A stretch of 64,000 bases of DNA from an uncultured Clostridia bacterium (GTDB lineage Bacteria; Bacillota; Clostridia; TANB77; CAG-508). How positions within the stretch are numbered: the stretch's first letter is position 1; each line of letters starts with the position of its first letter. Positions 53,820 to 64,000 of the stretch are shown here, piece by piece. The stretch is from NCBI GenBank assembly GCA_949155365.1, contig CASCUT010000002.1, positions 1 through 64,000 of the forward strand, read 5' to 3'. The translations under genes were made by a program, and so were the position numbers. The notes below the pieces were generated by a model, which saw only the letters and a list, made by a program, of their open reading frames with translations, made no database searches and was not told the origin of the DNA.

Positions 53820-54530
53820 ATGTACAATATATTAGTTTGTGATGATGATAAAGAAATTGTAAATGCAATAGAAATTTATTTAAGTAAAGAAGGATATCGT
53901 ATCCTAAAAGCGTACAATGGAAAAGAAGCACTAAAAGTACTAGAAAAGGAAGAAATACACTTAGTTATTTTAGATATCATGATGCCAGAAATGGATGGGA
54001 TGACAGTTGCTAGCAAAATAAGAGAAAATAAATCGGTACCAATCATTATGCTATCTGCTAAATCAGAAGATTATGATAAGGTAGCAGGACTAAATAATGG
54101 AGCAGATGACTATGTGACCAAACCATTTAATCCCATAGAATTAATTGCAAGAGTAAATTCTCAAATTCGAAGATATACTTCATTTCGTTCCTTTGAAAAG
54201 AGGGAAGACGAACAAGCAAACTTATATCAAACTGGGGATTTAATATTAAATGATGATACCAAACAAGTAATAGTAGAAGGAAAAGAAATAAAACTAACAC
54301 CAACCGAATATAACATTTTAAAATTTTTAACCAAAAACAAAGGAAAAGTATATTCCATTAATCAAATTTACGAAAATGTTTGGGAAGATGAGGCATATGG
54401 TGCAGAAAACATTATCGCAGTACATATTCGTCATATAAGAGAAAAAATAGAAATTAACCCCAAAGAGCCTAAATATCTAAAAGTAATTTGGGGAATTGGC
54501 TATAAAATAGAAAAGATAGATGAAAAGTAA
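53820..54530 (+). CDS. OmpR/PhoB-family response regulator
   Basis: ILVCDDDKEIVNAIEIYL...LVILDIMMPEMDGM...LSAKSEDYDKVAGLNNGADDYVTKPF; winged-helix C-term. Confidence 0.95.
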   Translation: MYNILVCDDDKEIVNAIEIYLSKEGYRILKAYNGKEALKVLEKEEIHLVILDIMMPEMDGMTVASKIRENKSVPIIMLSAKSEDYDKVAGLNNGADDYVTKPFNPIELIARVNSQIRRYTSFRSFEKREDEQANLYQTGDLILNDDTKQVIVEGKEIKLTPTEYNILKFLTKNKGKVYSINQIYENVWEDEAYGAENIIAVHIRHIREKIEINPKEPKYLKVIWGIGYKIEKIDEK

Positions 54531-54548
54531 AAAGAAAGGAGAACAAAC

Positions 54549-56537
54549 ATGGAAAAAGTACCCAATAAATATGCAATGTTAATACGTATTGTTTGCTATA
54601 TAGCGATTCCGATATTGATGCTTTCTATGTTACAATGTATTTTGTCAATAGCCTATTTTGCGAATCATAATCAAAGAATAGAGATAGATAATTATTTTGA
54701 AACAGAGCAATTTTCAGACCTATATATGTCTTCAATATTAAATAACATTGATAGCAACTATTCTTATTATACGCAAGGTCCAATTGATGTTAGCTACTTA
54801 GAAGAGGTTAGCCAAAATGGAATAAAAGAACAAATTAATTATAGAACTTACCTAGAAAATAGAAATTTCAAATTTTTGATTATCGATAATAAAACAAACA
54901 CAGCATATACCAATCTACCAAGCACAATGAAAACAGATACCGTAGATAAAATAAAACAAGAATTAGCCAATTATAGTTACTATTGGAATTGGGAAAATGA
55001 AACCATAAATACAAACATAGAGCAATTATCTTTAGAAAATATAAAATATACAGGCAGATATGAAATGATAGTGCAAGATTACGATTGTACCATTTATACA
55101 GGAATGCAAAGTACATTAAGTTATTATGATGATTATTATAGCTCTTACATTGCCTATCAAATTGCACAACCAATGCAAAAAACAGCGTTTATTAATTTAC
55201 CAATTTGCTTTGTATTAATAGTATTATGTGTATTACTAATTGGAATTTACACAGGAAGAAAAAAAGGAGAAAAAGAAATTTATTTGAATTGGTTTGATAA
55301 AATACCACTAGAAGTAGCAGGAACCTTCCTTTTGATTTTCTTTTTTATTGCGATATTTTGGTTTTTTGGTTTATTTGAAATAAACAATATTATAGCTATT
55401 ATTATTATCATTTCTATTCTAGGTGTTTCTTATATAATAGGAATGATAGGATATGAAACATTAGTAAAAAGAATAAAATCCCATACATTATGGAAAAATA
55501 CATTATTATATCGTTTAATAAGAGTCACGATTCATGGAACCAAAAAAGTATTTAACAATTTTGGATTAGCTACCAAAATAGTACTTGCTATCCTTGCTTT
55601 TGTTTTTATGGTTATTCTTTTAATACAATGGGATTTGATAGGAGTATTGTTATTAGTAGCAATGTGTGTACTAATTTTTAAATATACCTTTACACGTTTA
55701 ACGAAATTGATAAAAATAAAAGAAACAGTAAAACAACTATATGAAGGAAACACACAAATACGTTTACAAGAGGAAGAATATGAAGGAATTTTAAAAGAAT
55801 TATGCATCTATATTAATGACATAGCAGGAGGCTTTACCAATGCAATTGAAAAAAGTTTAAAAAGTGAAAGAATGAAGACAGAATTAATTACCAATGTATC
55901 ACATGATATCAAAACACCATTAACTTCTATTATCAACTATGTAGATCTATTAAAAAAAGAAGAAATGCCAAATGAAAAAGCAAAAGAATATTTAGAAATA
56001 CTAGATAAAAAATCACAAAGACTAAAACGTTTAACAGAAGACCTAGTAGAAGCCTCAAAAGCATCTTCAGGAAACATTAAACTAACCATGGAAAGATTAG
56101 ATGTAAAAGAACTAGTAAAGCAAATTTCGGGAGAATTTGAAGACAAATTAAAAGAAAAGAAGTTAGAATTAATAGTAAGCATGCCAGAAGAAGAAACCAT
56201 CATCATTGCAGACAGTCGATATTTATATCGTGTAATGGAAAATATGTATTCCAATATTGTAAAATATGCGTTACCAGATTCTAGAGTGTATGTTGACATT
56301 ATGCGAAAAGAAAAAACAATAGAAATACAACTAAAAAACATATCAAAAAATAAGCTAAACATTAGTGCAGATGAATTAATGGAACGATTTGTAAGAGGAG
56401 AATCCTCAAGAAATATAGAAGGAAGCGGACTAGGGCTATCAATCGCACAAAGTCTAACAGAACTACAAAAAGGAAAATTCAATATCTACCTAGACGGCGA
56501 CCTATTCAAAGTAACCATCAGCTTCGAAAAAAAATAA
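54549..56537 (+). CDS. Membrane sensor histidine kinase
   Basis: LITNVSHDIKTPLTSIINYVDLL H-box, SRYLYRVMENMYSNIVKYA N-box, GSGLGLSIAQSL G-box. Confidence 0.94.
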   Translation: MEKVPNKYAMLIRIVCYIAIPILMLSMLQCILSIAYFANHNQRIEIDNYFETEQFSDLYMSSILNNIDSNYSYYTQGPIDVSYLEEVSQNGIKEQINYRTYLENRNFKFLIIDNKTNTAYTNLPSTMKTDTVDKIKQELANYSYYWNWENETINTNIEQLSLENIKYTGRYEMIVQDYDCTIYTGMQSTLSYYDDYYSSYIAYQIAQPMQKTAFINLPICFVLIVLCVLLIGIYTGRKKGEKEIYLNWFDKIPLEVAGTFLLIFFFIAIFWFFGLFEINNIIAIIIIISILGVSYIIGMIGYETLVKRIKSHTLWKNTLLYRLIRVTIHGTKKVFNNFGLATKIVLAILAFVFMVILLIQWDLIGVLLLVAMCVLIFKYTFTRLTKLIKIKETVKQLYEGNTQIRLQEEEYEGILKELCIYINDIAGGFTNAIEKSLKSERMKTELITNVSHDIKTPLTSIINYVDLLKKEEMPNEKAKEYLEILDKKSQRLKRLTEDLVEASKASSGNIKLTMERLDVKELVKQISGEFEDKLKEKKLELIVSMPEEETIIIADSRYLYRVMENMYSNIVKYALPDSRVYVDIMRKEKTIEIQLKNISKNKLNISADELMERFVRGESSRNIEGSGLGLSIAQSLTELQKGKFNIYLDGDLFKVTISFEKK

Positions 56538-56609
56538 ATTTTAGGGACGGGTCTAAAAATTTAAAAAAGAAACAAGGAAAAGAAACGAAAAGACACGGGA
56601 CGGAAAATT

Positions 56610-56697
56610 AAAGACACGGGGACGGAGATTTTGTCTATAGGTTTATGCCTCTAAAGCATTCAAAGCCTATAGACAAAATCTCCGTCCCCGTGTCTTT
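56610..56697. repeat. REP-like inverted repeat (long hairpin)
   Basis: aaagacacggggacggagattttgtctatagg...cctatagacaaaatctccgtccccgtgtcttt. Confidence 0.8.
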
Positions 56698-56705
56698 ATA
56701 AAATC

Positions 56706-57197
56706 TTAATGGAAGATAGCACCGATAGCGCCAAAGACGCCAGCAGAAGCAAGTCCCATAATAATACCAGCTAATACAACACCTGCCATAATTGCAATGC
56801 TACTCTTTTTGAAGTCCATATCTAAAAAGCTAGCAGCAAGAGTTCCTGTCCATGCACCTGTACCAGGAAGTGGAATTCCTACAAATAGAAATAAGGCAAA
56901 ATATAAGCCAGGACCTGCTGTTTCTTTTAATTTTTTTCCACCTTTTTCTCCTTTTTCTAGACAAAAGCGAAAAAATTTACCAATTATTTTTTTGTCTGCT
57001 CCCCATAATAATACTTTTCTAGCAAAGAAAAAGATAATTGGAACAGGAAGCATATTTCCTATAATACAAGTTATATAAAGAGGAAGCAATGGAAGAGGGT
57101 CTCCGAATAGCTGACTAATACCAATTGGGACAGCTCCTCTTAATTCAATTAGTGGTACCATGGATACCAAAAAGACTAATACATATTTTTTTAGCAT
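56706..57197 (-). CDS. Small multi-drug export protein (COG2426-like)
   Basis: MVPLIELRGAVPIGISQLFGDPLPLLPLYITCIIGNMLPVPIIFFFARKVL...GIPLPGTGAWTGTLAASFL. Confidence 0.88.
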   Translation of the reverse strand: MLKKYVLVFLVSMVPLIELRGAVPIGISQLFGDPLPLLPLYITCIIGNMLPVPIIFFFARKVLLWGADKKIIGKFFRFCLEKGEKGGKKLKETAGPGLYFALFLFVGIPLPGTGAWTGTLAASFLDMDFKKSSIAIMAGVVLAGIIMGLASAGVFGAIGAIFH

Positions 57198-57438
57198 AAT
57201 AATAAAACTCCTTTAATTTTTCAATCAGATTTATTGTACTATAAGATGAAAAAAAAGTCTACTCTTTTTCATATTGAAATTGTATGATTTTAAATAGAAA
57301 AAAGAGAGAAGATGATTTTTCTATTTTAATAACAAAAGATAAATAAAATTCTATTTTTATAAGCATAATTTAGAATAGAAGATTTATTGACTTTTAAAAC
57401 AACGTGTTTTAAAATAAAGTAAGGGAGGACAAAAGAAA

Positions 57439-58311
57439 ATGAAAAAGAGAGATGGAATTACATTAGTTGCATTAGTTGTAACGGTTGTTATATTAATTAT
57501 TCTAGCAGGGGTAAGTTTAAACTTAACATTAGGAGAAAGTGGTATTGTTACGATTGCTAAACAAGCAAAAGAAAATATGGAGATAGCACAAATAAAAGAA
57601 GAAACCAAACTAAATGAATTGTATACACAGATTGAAGTAGAAGGAGGCATAACAGGAAATCTTAATTATGATGCAATAGAAAAATTACAAGAATTTAAAA
57701 GAGCAATCGCAAATGCAATTACCAATCAAGGAATCCCAACTTCGGAAGATGCAACAAAAGAAGAAATGGTAGAAAATATTAATAAAATAAAAGGAAACAC
57801 AGAATTTAATGTTTCGCAACTATTATATAATTCGACCAAAAAGAATGAAACTACGCAATTTAAAGAAATAGCAGGGGGAAGTTTTACACAAAGTGTATAT
57901 GCAGAAAATGGAACTTCTATGTATGCACAATCGCAACCAACAACAGCCAGAACGGACAAAATAAAATTGATAGAAATAAACAATGATTCCATAACAGCAT
58001 TATATACATGCACATTCAGATTAGGTAGATCATTCAGCGAAGCTGGAAATCTTTATACGGTAACACCAAATTGTACTATTACTTTATATGATGCAAATGG
58101 GAATAGAATAGATTCTAAAAGTTTTACAGAAAATATACCACCAATCACATTTAGTTTGTTAGATTATAAAATACAAACAAATGAAATCTATTATACAGTA
58201 TCAATGAGGGCATATGCTTCTACTCCACCATATCAAGGAATAAAAAATGTTATAAAAGGTACGTATACATTTAACACCAATGTTAGTCTTCAATACATTT
58301 CAAATAAATAA
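57439..58311 (+). CDS. Type IV pilin/pseudopilin-like protein
   Basis: KKRDGITLVALVVTVVILIILAGVSLNLTLGESGI prepilin-like N-terminal helix. Confidence 0.7.
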   Translation: MKKRDGITLVALVVTVVILIILAGVSLNLTLGESGIVTIAKQAKENMEIAQIKEETKLNELYTQIEVEGGITGNLNYDAIEKLQEFKRAIANAITNQGIPTSEDATKEEMVENINKIKGNTEFNVSQLLYNSTKKNETTQFKEIAGGSFTQSVYAENGTSMYAQSQPTTARTDKIKLIEINNDSITALYTCTFRLGRSFSEAGNLYTVTPNCTITLYDANGNRIDSKSFTENIPPITFSLLDYKIQTNEIYYTVSMRAYASTPPYQGIKNVIKGTYTFNTNVSLQYISNK

Positions 58312-58345
58312 GTACTAACTATATTTAAAAATGAATAAATTAAAT

Positions 58346-58382
58346 AAAAAACACTAGAAAATAAATGAACTAGTGTTTTTTT
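58346..58382 (+). terminator. Rho-independent terminator
   Basis: aaaacactagaaaataaatgaactagtgttttttt. Confidence 0.65.
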
Positions 58383-58531
58383 ATTGGAAAATAAATATCT
58401 ACAAACAAGAAAAAAGCCAAAATATGACAATAACAAAAAAAGATTGACAAGAAACACTAAAAAATTATATGATATTAGTATAAGGGAAAATACACAAAAG
58501 AAAATAAAAACCATATATGGGAGGTGAACAA

Positions 58532-59446
58532 ATGAAGAAAAGTAAATTAAAGATAATAGGAATTATTATTAGTATATTATTAATGTTACATACAATATCT
58601 TTTGCGGATGTTGGTAGTTTTGATCGATATGATAGTGGCAGTTCTTGGAGTTCTAGTTCTTCTGACTGGGGTTCTAGCTCTTCTAGTTGGGATTATGATT
58701 ATGGAAGTGATTCAAGTGGAGGTGTTGGCATAGCAGGAATGTCAGGATTTTTACTATATGTTGTAATTGTAATAATCGTAATTAGCATTATTGTAAAAGC
58801 AGACCAAAACAAAATGGAAAGAAGAAATAACTTATATCGAAACATGAATATAATGCCAAATGTAGATGTTAGCCAATCACACATGTATGCAGATAAAATC
58901 AAAGCAATCGATCCAAACTTCTCAGAAGAAAAAATGTTATCTTGGGCAAAAGATTTATTTGTAAAACTACAAAATGCTTGGACTGCAAGAGAATGGGAAC
59001 CAATGAGACCATTTGAAACAGAAACACTATTTGAACAACATAAGTCTCAAGTACAAAACTATATTGATACCAACCGTATTAATGTAATGGATCGAATCGC
59101 AGTTAACTATGCAACAATCTACCGTTTTAGACAAGAAGGAGATAGAGATATTCTAGAAATAGCACTAAAATCAACGATGAAAGATTACATTATCGATGCA
59201 ACTACAAAACAAGTACTAGAAGGAAATAAATCACAAGATAGAGTCAATGTGTACAAATTGACATTTGAAAGAAAAACAGGAGTCTTAACACCAGAAGGAA
59301 CAGCAGAACTTAAAACGACAAACTGTCCAAACTGTGGAGCACCAACCACGATAACTTCTGCAGGAAAATGTAATTATTGTGGAAGTGTTATTACAACAGG
59401 TGCTAATACATGGGTATTATCAGGTTTAGAACCATTGAGAAATTAA
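58532..59446 (+). CDS. Tim44-like domain membrane protein with Ser/Gly-rich region and C-terminal zinc ribbon
   Basis: MLSWAKDLFVKLQNAWTAREWEPMRPFETETLFEQHKSQVQNYIDTNRINVMDRIAV; NCPNCGAPTTITSAGKCNYCGSVI. Confidence 0.75.
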   Translation: MKKSKLKIIGIIISILLMLHTISFADVGSFDRYDSGSSWSSSSSDWGSSSSSWDYDYGSDSSGGVGIAGMSGFLLYVVIVIIVISIIVKADQNKMERRNNLYRNMNIMPNVDVSQSHMYADKIKAIDPNFSEEKMLSWAKDLFVKLQNAWTAREWEPMRPFETETLFEQHKSQVQNYIDTNRINVMDRIAVNYATIYRFRQEGDRDILEIALKSTMKDYIIDATTKQVLEGNKSQDRVNVYKLTFERKTGVLTPEGTAELKTTNCPNCGAPTTITSAGKCNYCGSVITTGANTWVLSGLEPLRN

Positions 59447-59464
59447 AATAAGGAGGAAAAGATT

Positions 59465-60682
59465 ATGGGATTAATAAAAGCGGCAAAAGATGCAATTGGA
59501 AGCACCTTACATGATCAATGGAAGGAGGCAATTCGTTGTGAAGATATGACAAACGATATATTAATGGTAAAGAAAACGACCGATACAGGAGTAATTACCA
59601 ATAAAAGTACTATCATTGTAGCACCAGGACAATGTGCTGTTATTTATGATAATGGAAGAATTATTGATGCAACAGCAGAAGATGGATTTTATACATTTGA
59701 TGATTCTTCATCACCATCATTCTTTGCAGGACAATTTGGAGACGTATTCAAAGAAATGTGGCAAAGATTTACCTTCAATGGAGCAACTGCAAAAGAGCAA
59801 TGCGTATTCTTCTTTAACATTAAGGAAATTATAGATAACAAGTTTGGAACACCAGCTCCAATACCATTCCAAGATTGGTCACATCCAATACCAAACCAAA
59901 TGACAAATACCATAACACCATTAAGAGTAGAGATAAAATGTTTTGGAACGTATACATTTAGCATTATGAATCCAGCATTGTTTATGACAAAAATTGCAGG
60001 AACGGCGGATATTTATAGAAAAACGCAATTAGTAGAACAACTAAGAAGTGAAGTAATTGCGGTATTCCAAAATGTAACAAATGAATTAGGAACTAGCAAA
60101 TACAAAGTACCAGTATTAGAAATGCCAAGCCAAACAGATGAAATTAGAGAAATGATGGATGAAAAAGTATTTGACGAAAAAATGCGTGAAAGAGGAATTA
60201 AAATCGAAAGCTTTGCAGTAGAATCTGTTACACTAGATGCAGAATCAGAAAAGAAGATAGATGATTACGAATTAAGTTCAAATGCTTACATGCAACAAGG
60301 AAAAATGGTAGATGCCTATGCAGAAGCAGTAAAAAGTGCAGCTAGCAACAGTAATGGAGCAATGAATGGCTTTATGGGAATTGGTATGATGAACATGTCA
60401 AGTGGAAATGTTATGGGGACTGCAGTGCAAGGAGCATGGCAAAATACAGACAAAAGTAGCATTGACTTAAGTAAACAAGAAAATGAACAAGAACAAAAAG
60501 AAGAAGCACAAACAGAAGAACCAAAAGTAGAAACATGGAATTGCGAATGTGGTACACAAAATGCAGGAAAATTCTGCTATAACTGTGGAAAGGCAAAACC
60601 ACAAACTTGTAAAAAATGTGGAACAATCGTACCAAAAGATGCTAAATTCTGCAGTAATTGTGGAGAAAAAGTAGAACAATAA
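59465..60682 (+). CDS. SPFH-domain protein with C-terminal zinc ribbons
   Basis: LMVKKTTDTGVITNKSTIIVAPGQCAVIYDNGRIIDATAEDGFYTFDD; WNCECGTQNAGKFCYNCGKAKPQTCKKCGTIVPKDAKFCSNCGEKVE. Confidence 0.85.
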   Translation: MGLIKAAKDAIGSTLHDQWKEAIRCEDMTNDILMVKKTTDTGVITNKSTIIVAPGQCAVIYDNGRIIDATAEDGFYTFDDSSSPSFFAGQFGDVFKEMWQRFTFNGATAKEQCVFFFNIKEIIDNKFGTPAPIPFQDWSHPIPNQMTNTITPLRVEIKCFGTYTFSIMNPALFMTKIAGTADIYRKTQLVEQLRSEVIAVFQNVTNELGTSKYKVPVLEMPSQTDEIREMMDEKVFDEKMRERGIKIESFAVESVTLDAESEKKIDDYELSSNAYMQQGKMVDAYAEAVKSAASNSNGAMNGFMGIGMMNMSSGNVMGTAVQGAWQNTDKSSIDLSKQENEQEQKEEAQTEEPKVETWNCECGTQNAGKFCYNCGKAKPQTCKKCGTIVPKDAKFCSNCGEKVEQ

Positions 60683-60821
60683 AGAAATAGATAGTGTGAG
60701 AACAACAGAAAGATACTACCATATAATTGATAGATTAAGAAAGAGTAACCGAAGATATGACACTAAGGATAAGACACTTAAAATCCAAAATACGATGTAT
60801 TAATGGATAACAGGAAAATTC

Positions 60822-60860
60822 TAAAAAGGACTATTTATAAACAGTAAATAGTCCTTTTTG
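60822..60860 (+). terminator. Rho-independent terminator
   Basis: aaaaaggactatttataaacagtaaatagtccttttt. Confidence 0.75.
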
Positions 60861-61023
60861 TATATAAATGAAAGGATATTAAGAAAATAAAAAACAATAG
60901 ATTAAAGTAATAATAAAATAAGGAGAAGGAACAATTAAAAAGTATGAATTATCTTTCTAAAAATAGCAAGATAAGAAACATAGAAAACGAAGAAAAAATA
61001 AGTAAATTTCTTCCAAAAAACTA

Positions 61024-61053
61024 TTGACAAGCCTATCTAAAATAAGGTATACT
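61024..61053 (+). promoter_or_regulatory. Putative sigma-A promoter of rpoB transcript
   Basis: TTGACA, 18-bp spacer, TATACT. Confidence 0.65.
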
Positions 61054-61185
61054 TAATGGTATAAGGAGTTTTATCGCCTAAAAACAAAGATAAAACACAA
61101 ATATTAGCTCCAAATCCTAGAAAATAGTGAGGTTGGTTAATATAAAAAGAAAAAAGTTAACTTCAAAAATGAAATAAACAAAAAG

Positions 61186-61233
61186 CAAAAGGTAGTTGGT
61201 AAAAAACAGAAAAGTTACCAGCTAGCCTTTTTA
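61186..61233 (+). promoter_or_regulatory. Terminator-like hairpin (candidate attenuator) in the rpoB 5' leader
   Basis: aaaaggtagttggtaa...ttaccagctagcctttttatt, between promoter and rpoB start. Confidence 0.55.
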
Positions 61234-61469
61234 TTGCCTAAAATTTGATACTTATGAAAATATTAGGAAGAAGCGGAATTGTACTTCTTTATTGAACCAA
61301 AAGGTAGCTTTAAGTAAGCAGGAAAGCGAAAATTTGCTTCAAAAAGAAGAAACAAGAAGGGCTTCGGAATAATCAATCTATTTTATTCACAAAAGTAGCA
61401 TCCAATGTGGAAAACAAGATGCTAAAAAGTTTTAAATCTGCTTTAAATTCAAAATAGGGGTGATTTGTT

Positions 61470-64000
61470 TTGGTAAAAGATATCAAACATGAAAAATGCA
61501 CACGTAAAACGTTTGCAAAAATTGGCGATTTTATTGAAATGCCAAATTTAATTAAAGTACAAAAAGACTCATACGATTGGTTTGTAGAACAAGGACTTGG
61601 AGAAGTATTACAAGATATTTCCCCAATCGTAGACTATTCAGGAAATTTAGTACTTGAATTTTTCGACTACTATATGGAAGAAAAAACAAAATATACAGTA
61701 GAAGAAGCAAAAGAAAGAGATGCAACATACTCTACTAGACTACATGTAAAAGTACGTCTAATCAACCGTGAAACAGGAGAAATTAAAGAACAAGAAATCT
61801 ACTTAGGCGATTTTCCATTAATGACGGAAAGTGGAACTTTTATTATCAATGGAGCAGAAAGAGTTGTTGTCAGTCAGTTAGTACGTTCACCAGGATGTTA
61901 CTATGCTTCTGAATTTGACAAAACAGGAAAGAAAATATTTACTTCCACTGTTATGCCAATTCGTGGTGCATGGATTGAATATGAAACAGATGGAAACGAT
62001 GTATTCTGGGCAAGAGTAGATAGAACTAGAAAAATACCAATTACCTGCCTATTAAGAGCAATCGGTTTAGCAACAGACGAGCAAATGATTGCATTATTTG
62101 GAGAAGAACCAAAATTAATGGCAAGTTTACAAAAAGACACCATCAAAACGGTAGACGAAGCTTTAATTGAAATTTACAAAAAATTAAGACCAGGGGAATT
62201 ACCAACCGTAGATGCAGCAAGAAACTTATTTAATGGACTATTCTTCGATGAAAGAAGATATGATTTAGCAAAAGTTGGTCGTTATAAATTCAACAAAAAA
62301 TTAAGCCTAGCTTCTAGAATTGCAGGAAAAGTAGCATTTGAAGATATCATAGATCCAGAAACAGGAGAAGTATTAGTAGAAAAAGATACGGTTATTTCAA
62401 AAGAAGTAGCAGAAGATATTCAAAATACAGGATTAAATATTGTTGATGTTAAAATCGGAGAAAACAAAGTAAGAATTATCGGTAATGGAACCGTTAACAT
62501 TCATAAAGTAGTAACCGATATTGACATTTCAGACTTACACTTCAAAGAAGAAGTAAACTACGAAGTATTAAAATCAATCTTAGAAACAACAGACAAAAAA
62601 GACTTACATAAAATATTAAAAGAAAGAAAAGAAGAACTAATTCCAAAACACATTACAAACGAAGACATCATTGCATCCATCAGTTACTTATTTAACCTAG
62701 ACCATGGAATTGGAACATTAGATGATATTGACCATTTAGGAAATAGACGTATTCGTTGTGTTGGAGAATTATTACAGAACCAATTTAGAATTGGTCTAAC
62801 AAGACTAGAAAGAGTTGTTCGTGAAAGAATGACAATTCAAGACTTAGATGTAGTAACACCACAAACCTTAATCAACACAAAACCAATTACATCTTCCATT
62901 CGTGAATTCTTTGGAAGCTCTCAATTATCACAATTCATGGATCAAACCAACCCATTATCAGAGCTTACCCATAAAAGAAGAATTTCTGCATTAGGACCTG
63001 GTGGTTTATCAAGAGAAAGAGCAGGATTCGAAGTACGTGATATTCACTATACCCATTATGGAAGACTTTGCCCAGTAGAGTCTCCAGAAGGACCAAACAT
63101 TGGACTTATTTCTGCATTATCTTCTTTTGCTATCATTAATGAATATGGATTTATCGAAACACCATACAGAAAAGTAGACAAAGAAACAGGAAAAGTAACC
63201 GATATTGTAGAATACATGCCAGCAGATGAAGAAGATAACTACATCATCGCACAAGCATCTGAACCATTAGATAAAGATGCAAAATTTATGAATAAAAGAA
63301 TTCGTGTACGTCATAAATCAGAAATTACAGAAGTAGATAACACACAAGTAGACTATGTAGATGTTTCACCAAAAGAACTAGTATCAGTAGCAGCAGCCAT
63401 GATACCATTCTTAGAGCACGATGACGTAAAACGTTCTCTAATGGGATCAAACATGCAACGTCAAGCAGTACCACTATTAATGCCAGAATCTCCAATTGTA
63501 GGAACAGGAATTGAATATAGAGCAGCAAAAGACTCTGGAATTACAGTTACCGCAAACAGTGATGGAATTGTAGAAAAAGTAAGTGCAGACGAAGTAAAAG
63601 TACGTAACAGTAAAAATGAAATTGAAACTTATCGCTTACGTAAATTCAAAAGAACCAATGGAGGAACTTGTATCAATCAAAGACCAGTGGTAACAAGAGG
63701 AGAAAAAGTAAACAAAGGAGATATCTTAGCCGATGGACCATCTACCAAAGATGGAGAAATGGCACTAGGAAGAAACGTATTAATCGCTTTCACAACATGG
63801 GAAGGTTACAACTACGAAGATGCGGTATTAATCAGTGAAAGACTAGTAAAAGAAGATGTATATACCTCTATCCATATTGAAGAATATGATTGCGAATGTA
63901 GAGACACCAAATTAGGTCCAGAAGAAATTACAAGAGATATTCCAAACGTAGGAGATGACAGTTTAAAAGACCTAGATGAAAACGGAATTATCCGTATTGG
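61470..64000 (+). CDS. rpoB: DNA-directed RNA polymerase subunit beta (5' part, runs off window)
   Basis: TTG start; [98 protein letters not shown]; open to window end. Confidence 0.98.
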   Translation, partial: MVKDIKHEKCTRKTFAKIGDFIEMPNLIKVQKDSYDWFVEQGLGEVLQDISPIVDYSGNLVLEFFDYYMEEKTKYTVEEAKERDATYSTRLHVKVRLINRETGEIKEQEIYLGDFPLMTESGTFIINGAERVVVSQLVRSPGCYYASEFDKTGKKIFTSTVMPIRGAWIEYETDGNDVFWARVDRTRKIPITCLLRAIGLATDEQMIALFGEEPKLMASLQKDTIKTVDEALIEIYKKLRPGELPTVDAARNLFNGLFFDERRYDLAKVGRYKFNKKLSLASRIAGKVAFEDIIDPETGEVLVEKDTVISKEVAEDIQNTGLNIVDVKIGENKVRIIGNGTVNIHKVVTDIDISDLHFKEEVNYEVLKSILETTDKKDLHKILKERKEELIPKHITNEDIIASISYLFNLDHGIGTLDDIDHLGNRRIRCVGELLQNQFRIGLTRLERVVRERMTIQDLDVVTPQTLINTKPITSSIREFFGSSQLSQFMDQTNPLSELTHKRRISALGPGGLSRERAGFEVRDIHYTHYGRLCPVESPEGPNIGLISALSSFAIINEYGFIETPYRKVDKETGKVTDIVEYMPADEEDNYIIAQASEPLDKDAKFMNKRIRVRHKSEITEVDNTQVDYVDVSPKELVSVAAAMIPFLEHDDVKRSLMGSNMQRQAVPLLMPESPIVGTGIEYRAAKDSGITVTANSDGIVEKVSADEVKVRNSKNEIETYRLRKFKRTNGGTCINQRPVVTRGEKVNKGDILADGPSTKDGEMALGRNVLIAFTTWEGYNYEDAVLISERLVKEDVYTSIHIEEYDCECRDTKLGPEEITRDIPNVGDDSLKDLDENGIIRI

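Noticed and set aside
60683-61470. tRNA or rRNA genes in the non-coding gap before rpoB
   Set aside because: No T-loop (GTTCRA) or cloverleaf pattern recognised; better explained as promoter and leader.

Overview
AT-rich, spore-forming, Clostridia-like Firmicutes chromosome segment. It carries dnaJ; an orphan T4CP (VirD4/TraG) operon; sbcD/sbcC; prfA; a ZIP transporter; an unusual Clp_N-AAA-M41 hybrid protease; LMW-PTP; uvrD/pcrA; small spore-coat-like genes; an M23 peptidase; mecA; radC-mreB-mreC-mreD-PBP2-minC; two giant DUF11/SdrD-like surface proteins; spoIIE; a WG-repeat protein; acpS; tatD-yabE; a dockerin/cohesin-LPXTG pair; exoIII; an AI-2E-type permease; a two-component system; Tim44-like and SPFH zinc-ribbon proteins; and the 5' part of rpoB. 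The most striking signal is that four otherwise intact genes (virD4 twice, sbcC, radC, mreB) are each broken by a +1 frameshift of identical form. In every case an extra C sits exactly between two codons, directly before a Gly codon, giving an in-frame CGG (XXX_CGG_N). My manual scan of CGG across the window found no other in-frame CGG except 3 in the Clp-M41 hybrid and 2 in an ORFan (8829-9239), against roughly 120 out-of-phase CGGs in sense coding DNA. This suggests a CGG-dependent +1 frameshifting (or quadruplet CGGN decoding) system in a genome that otherwise avoids CGG. It needs read-level, tRNA-repertoire and proteomic checks. No tRNA, rRNA or CRISPR array was recognised.
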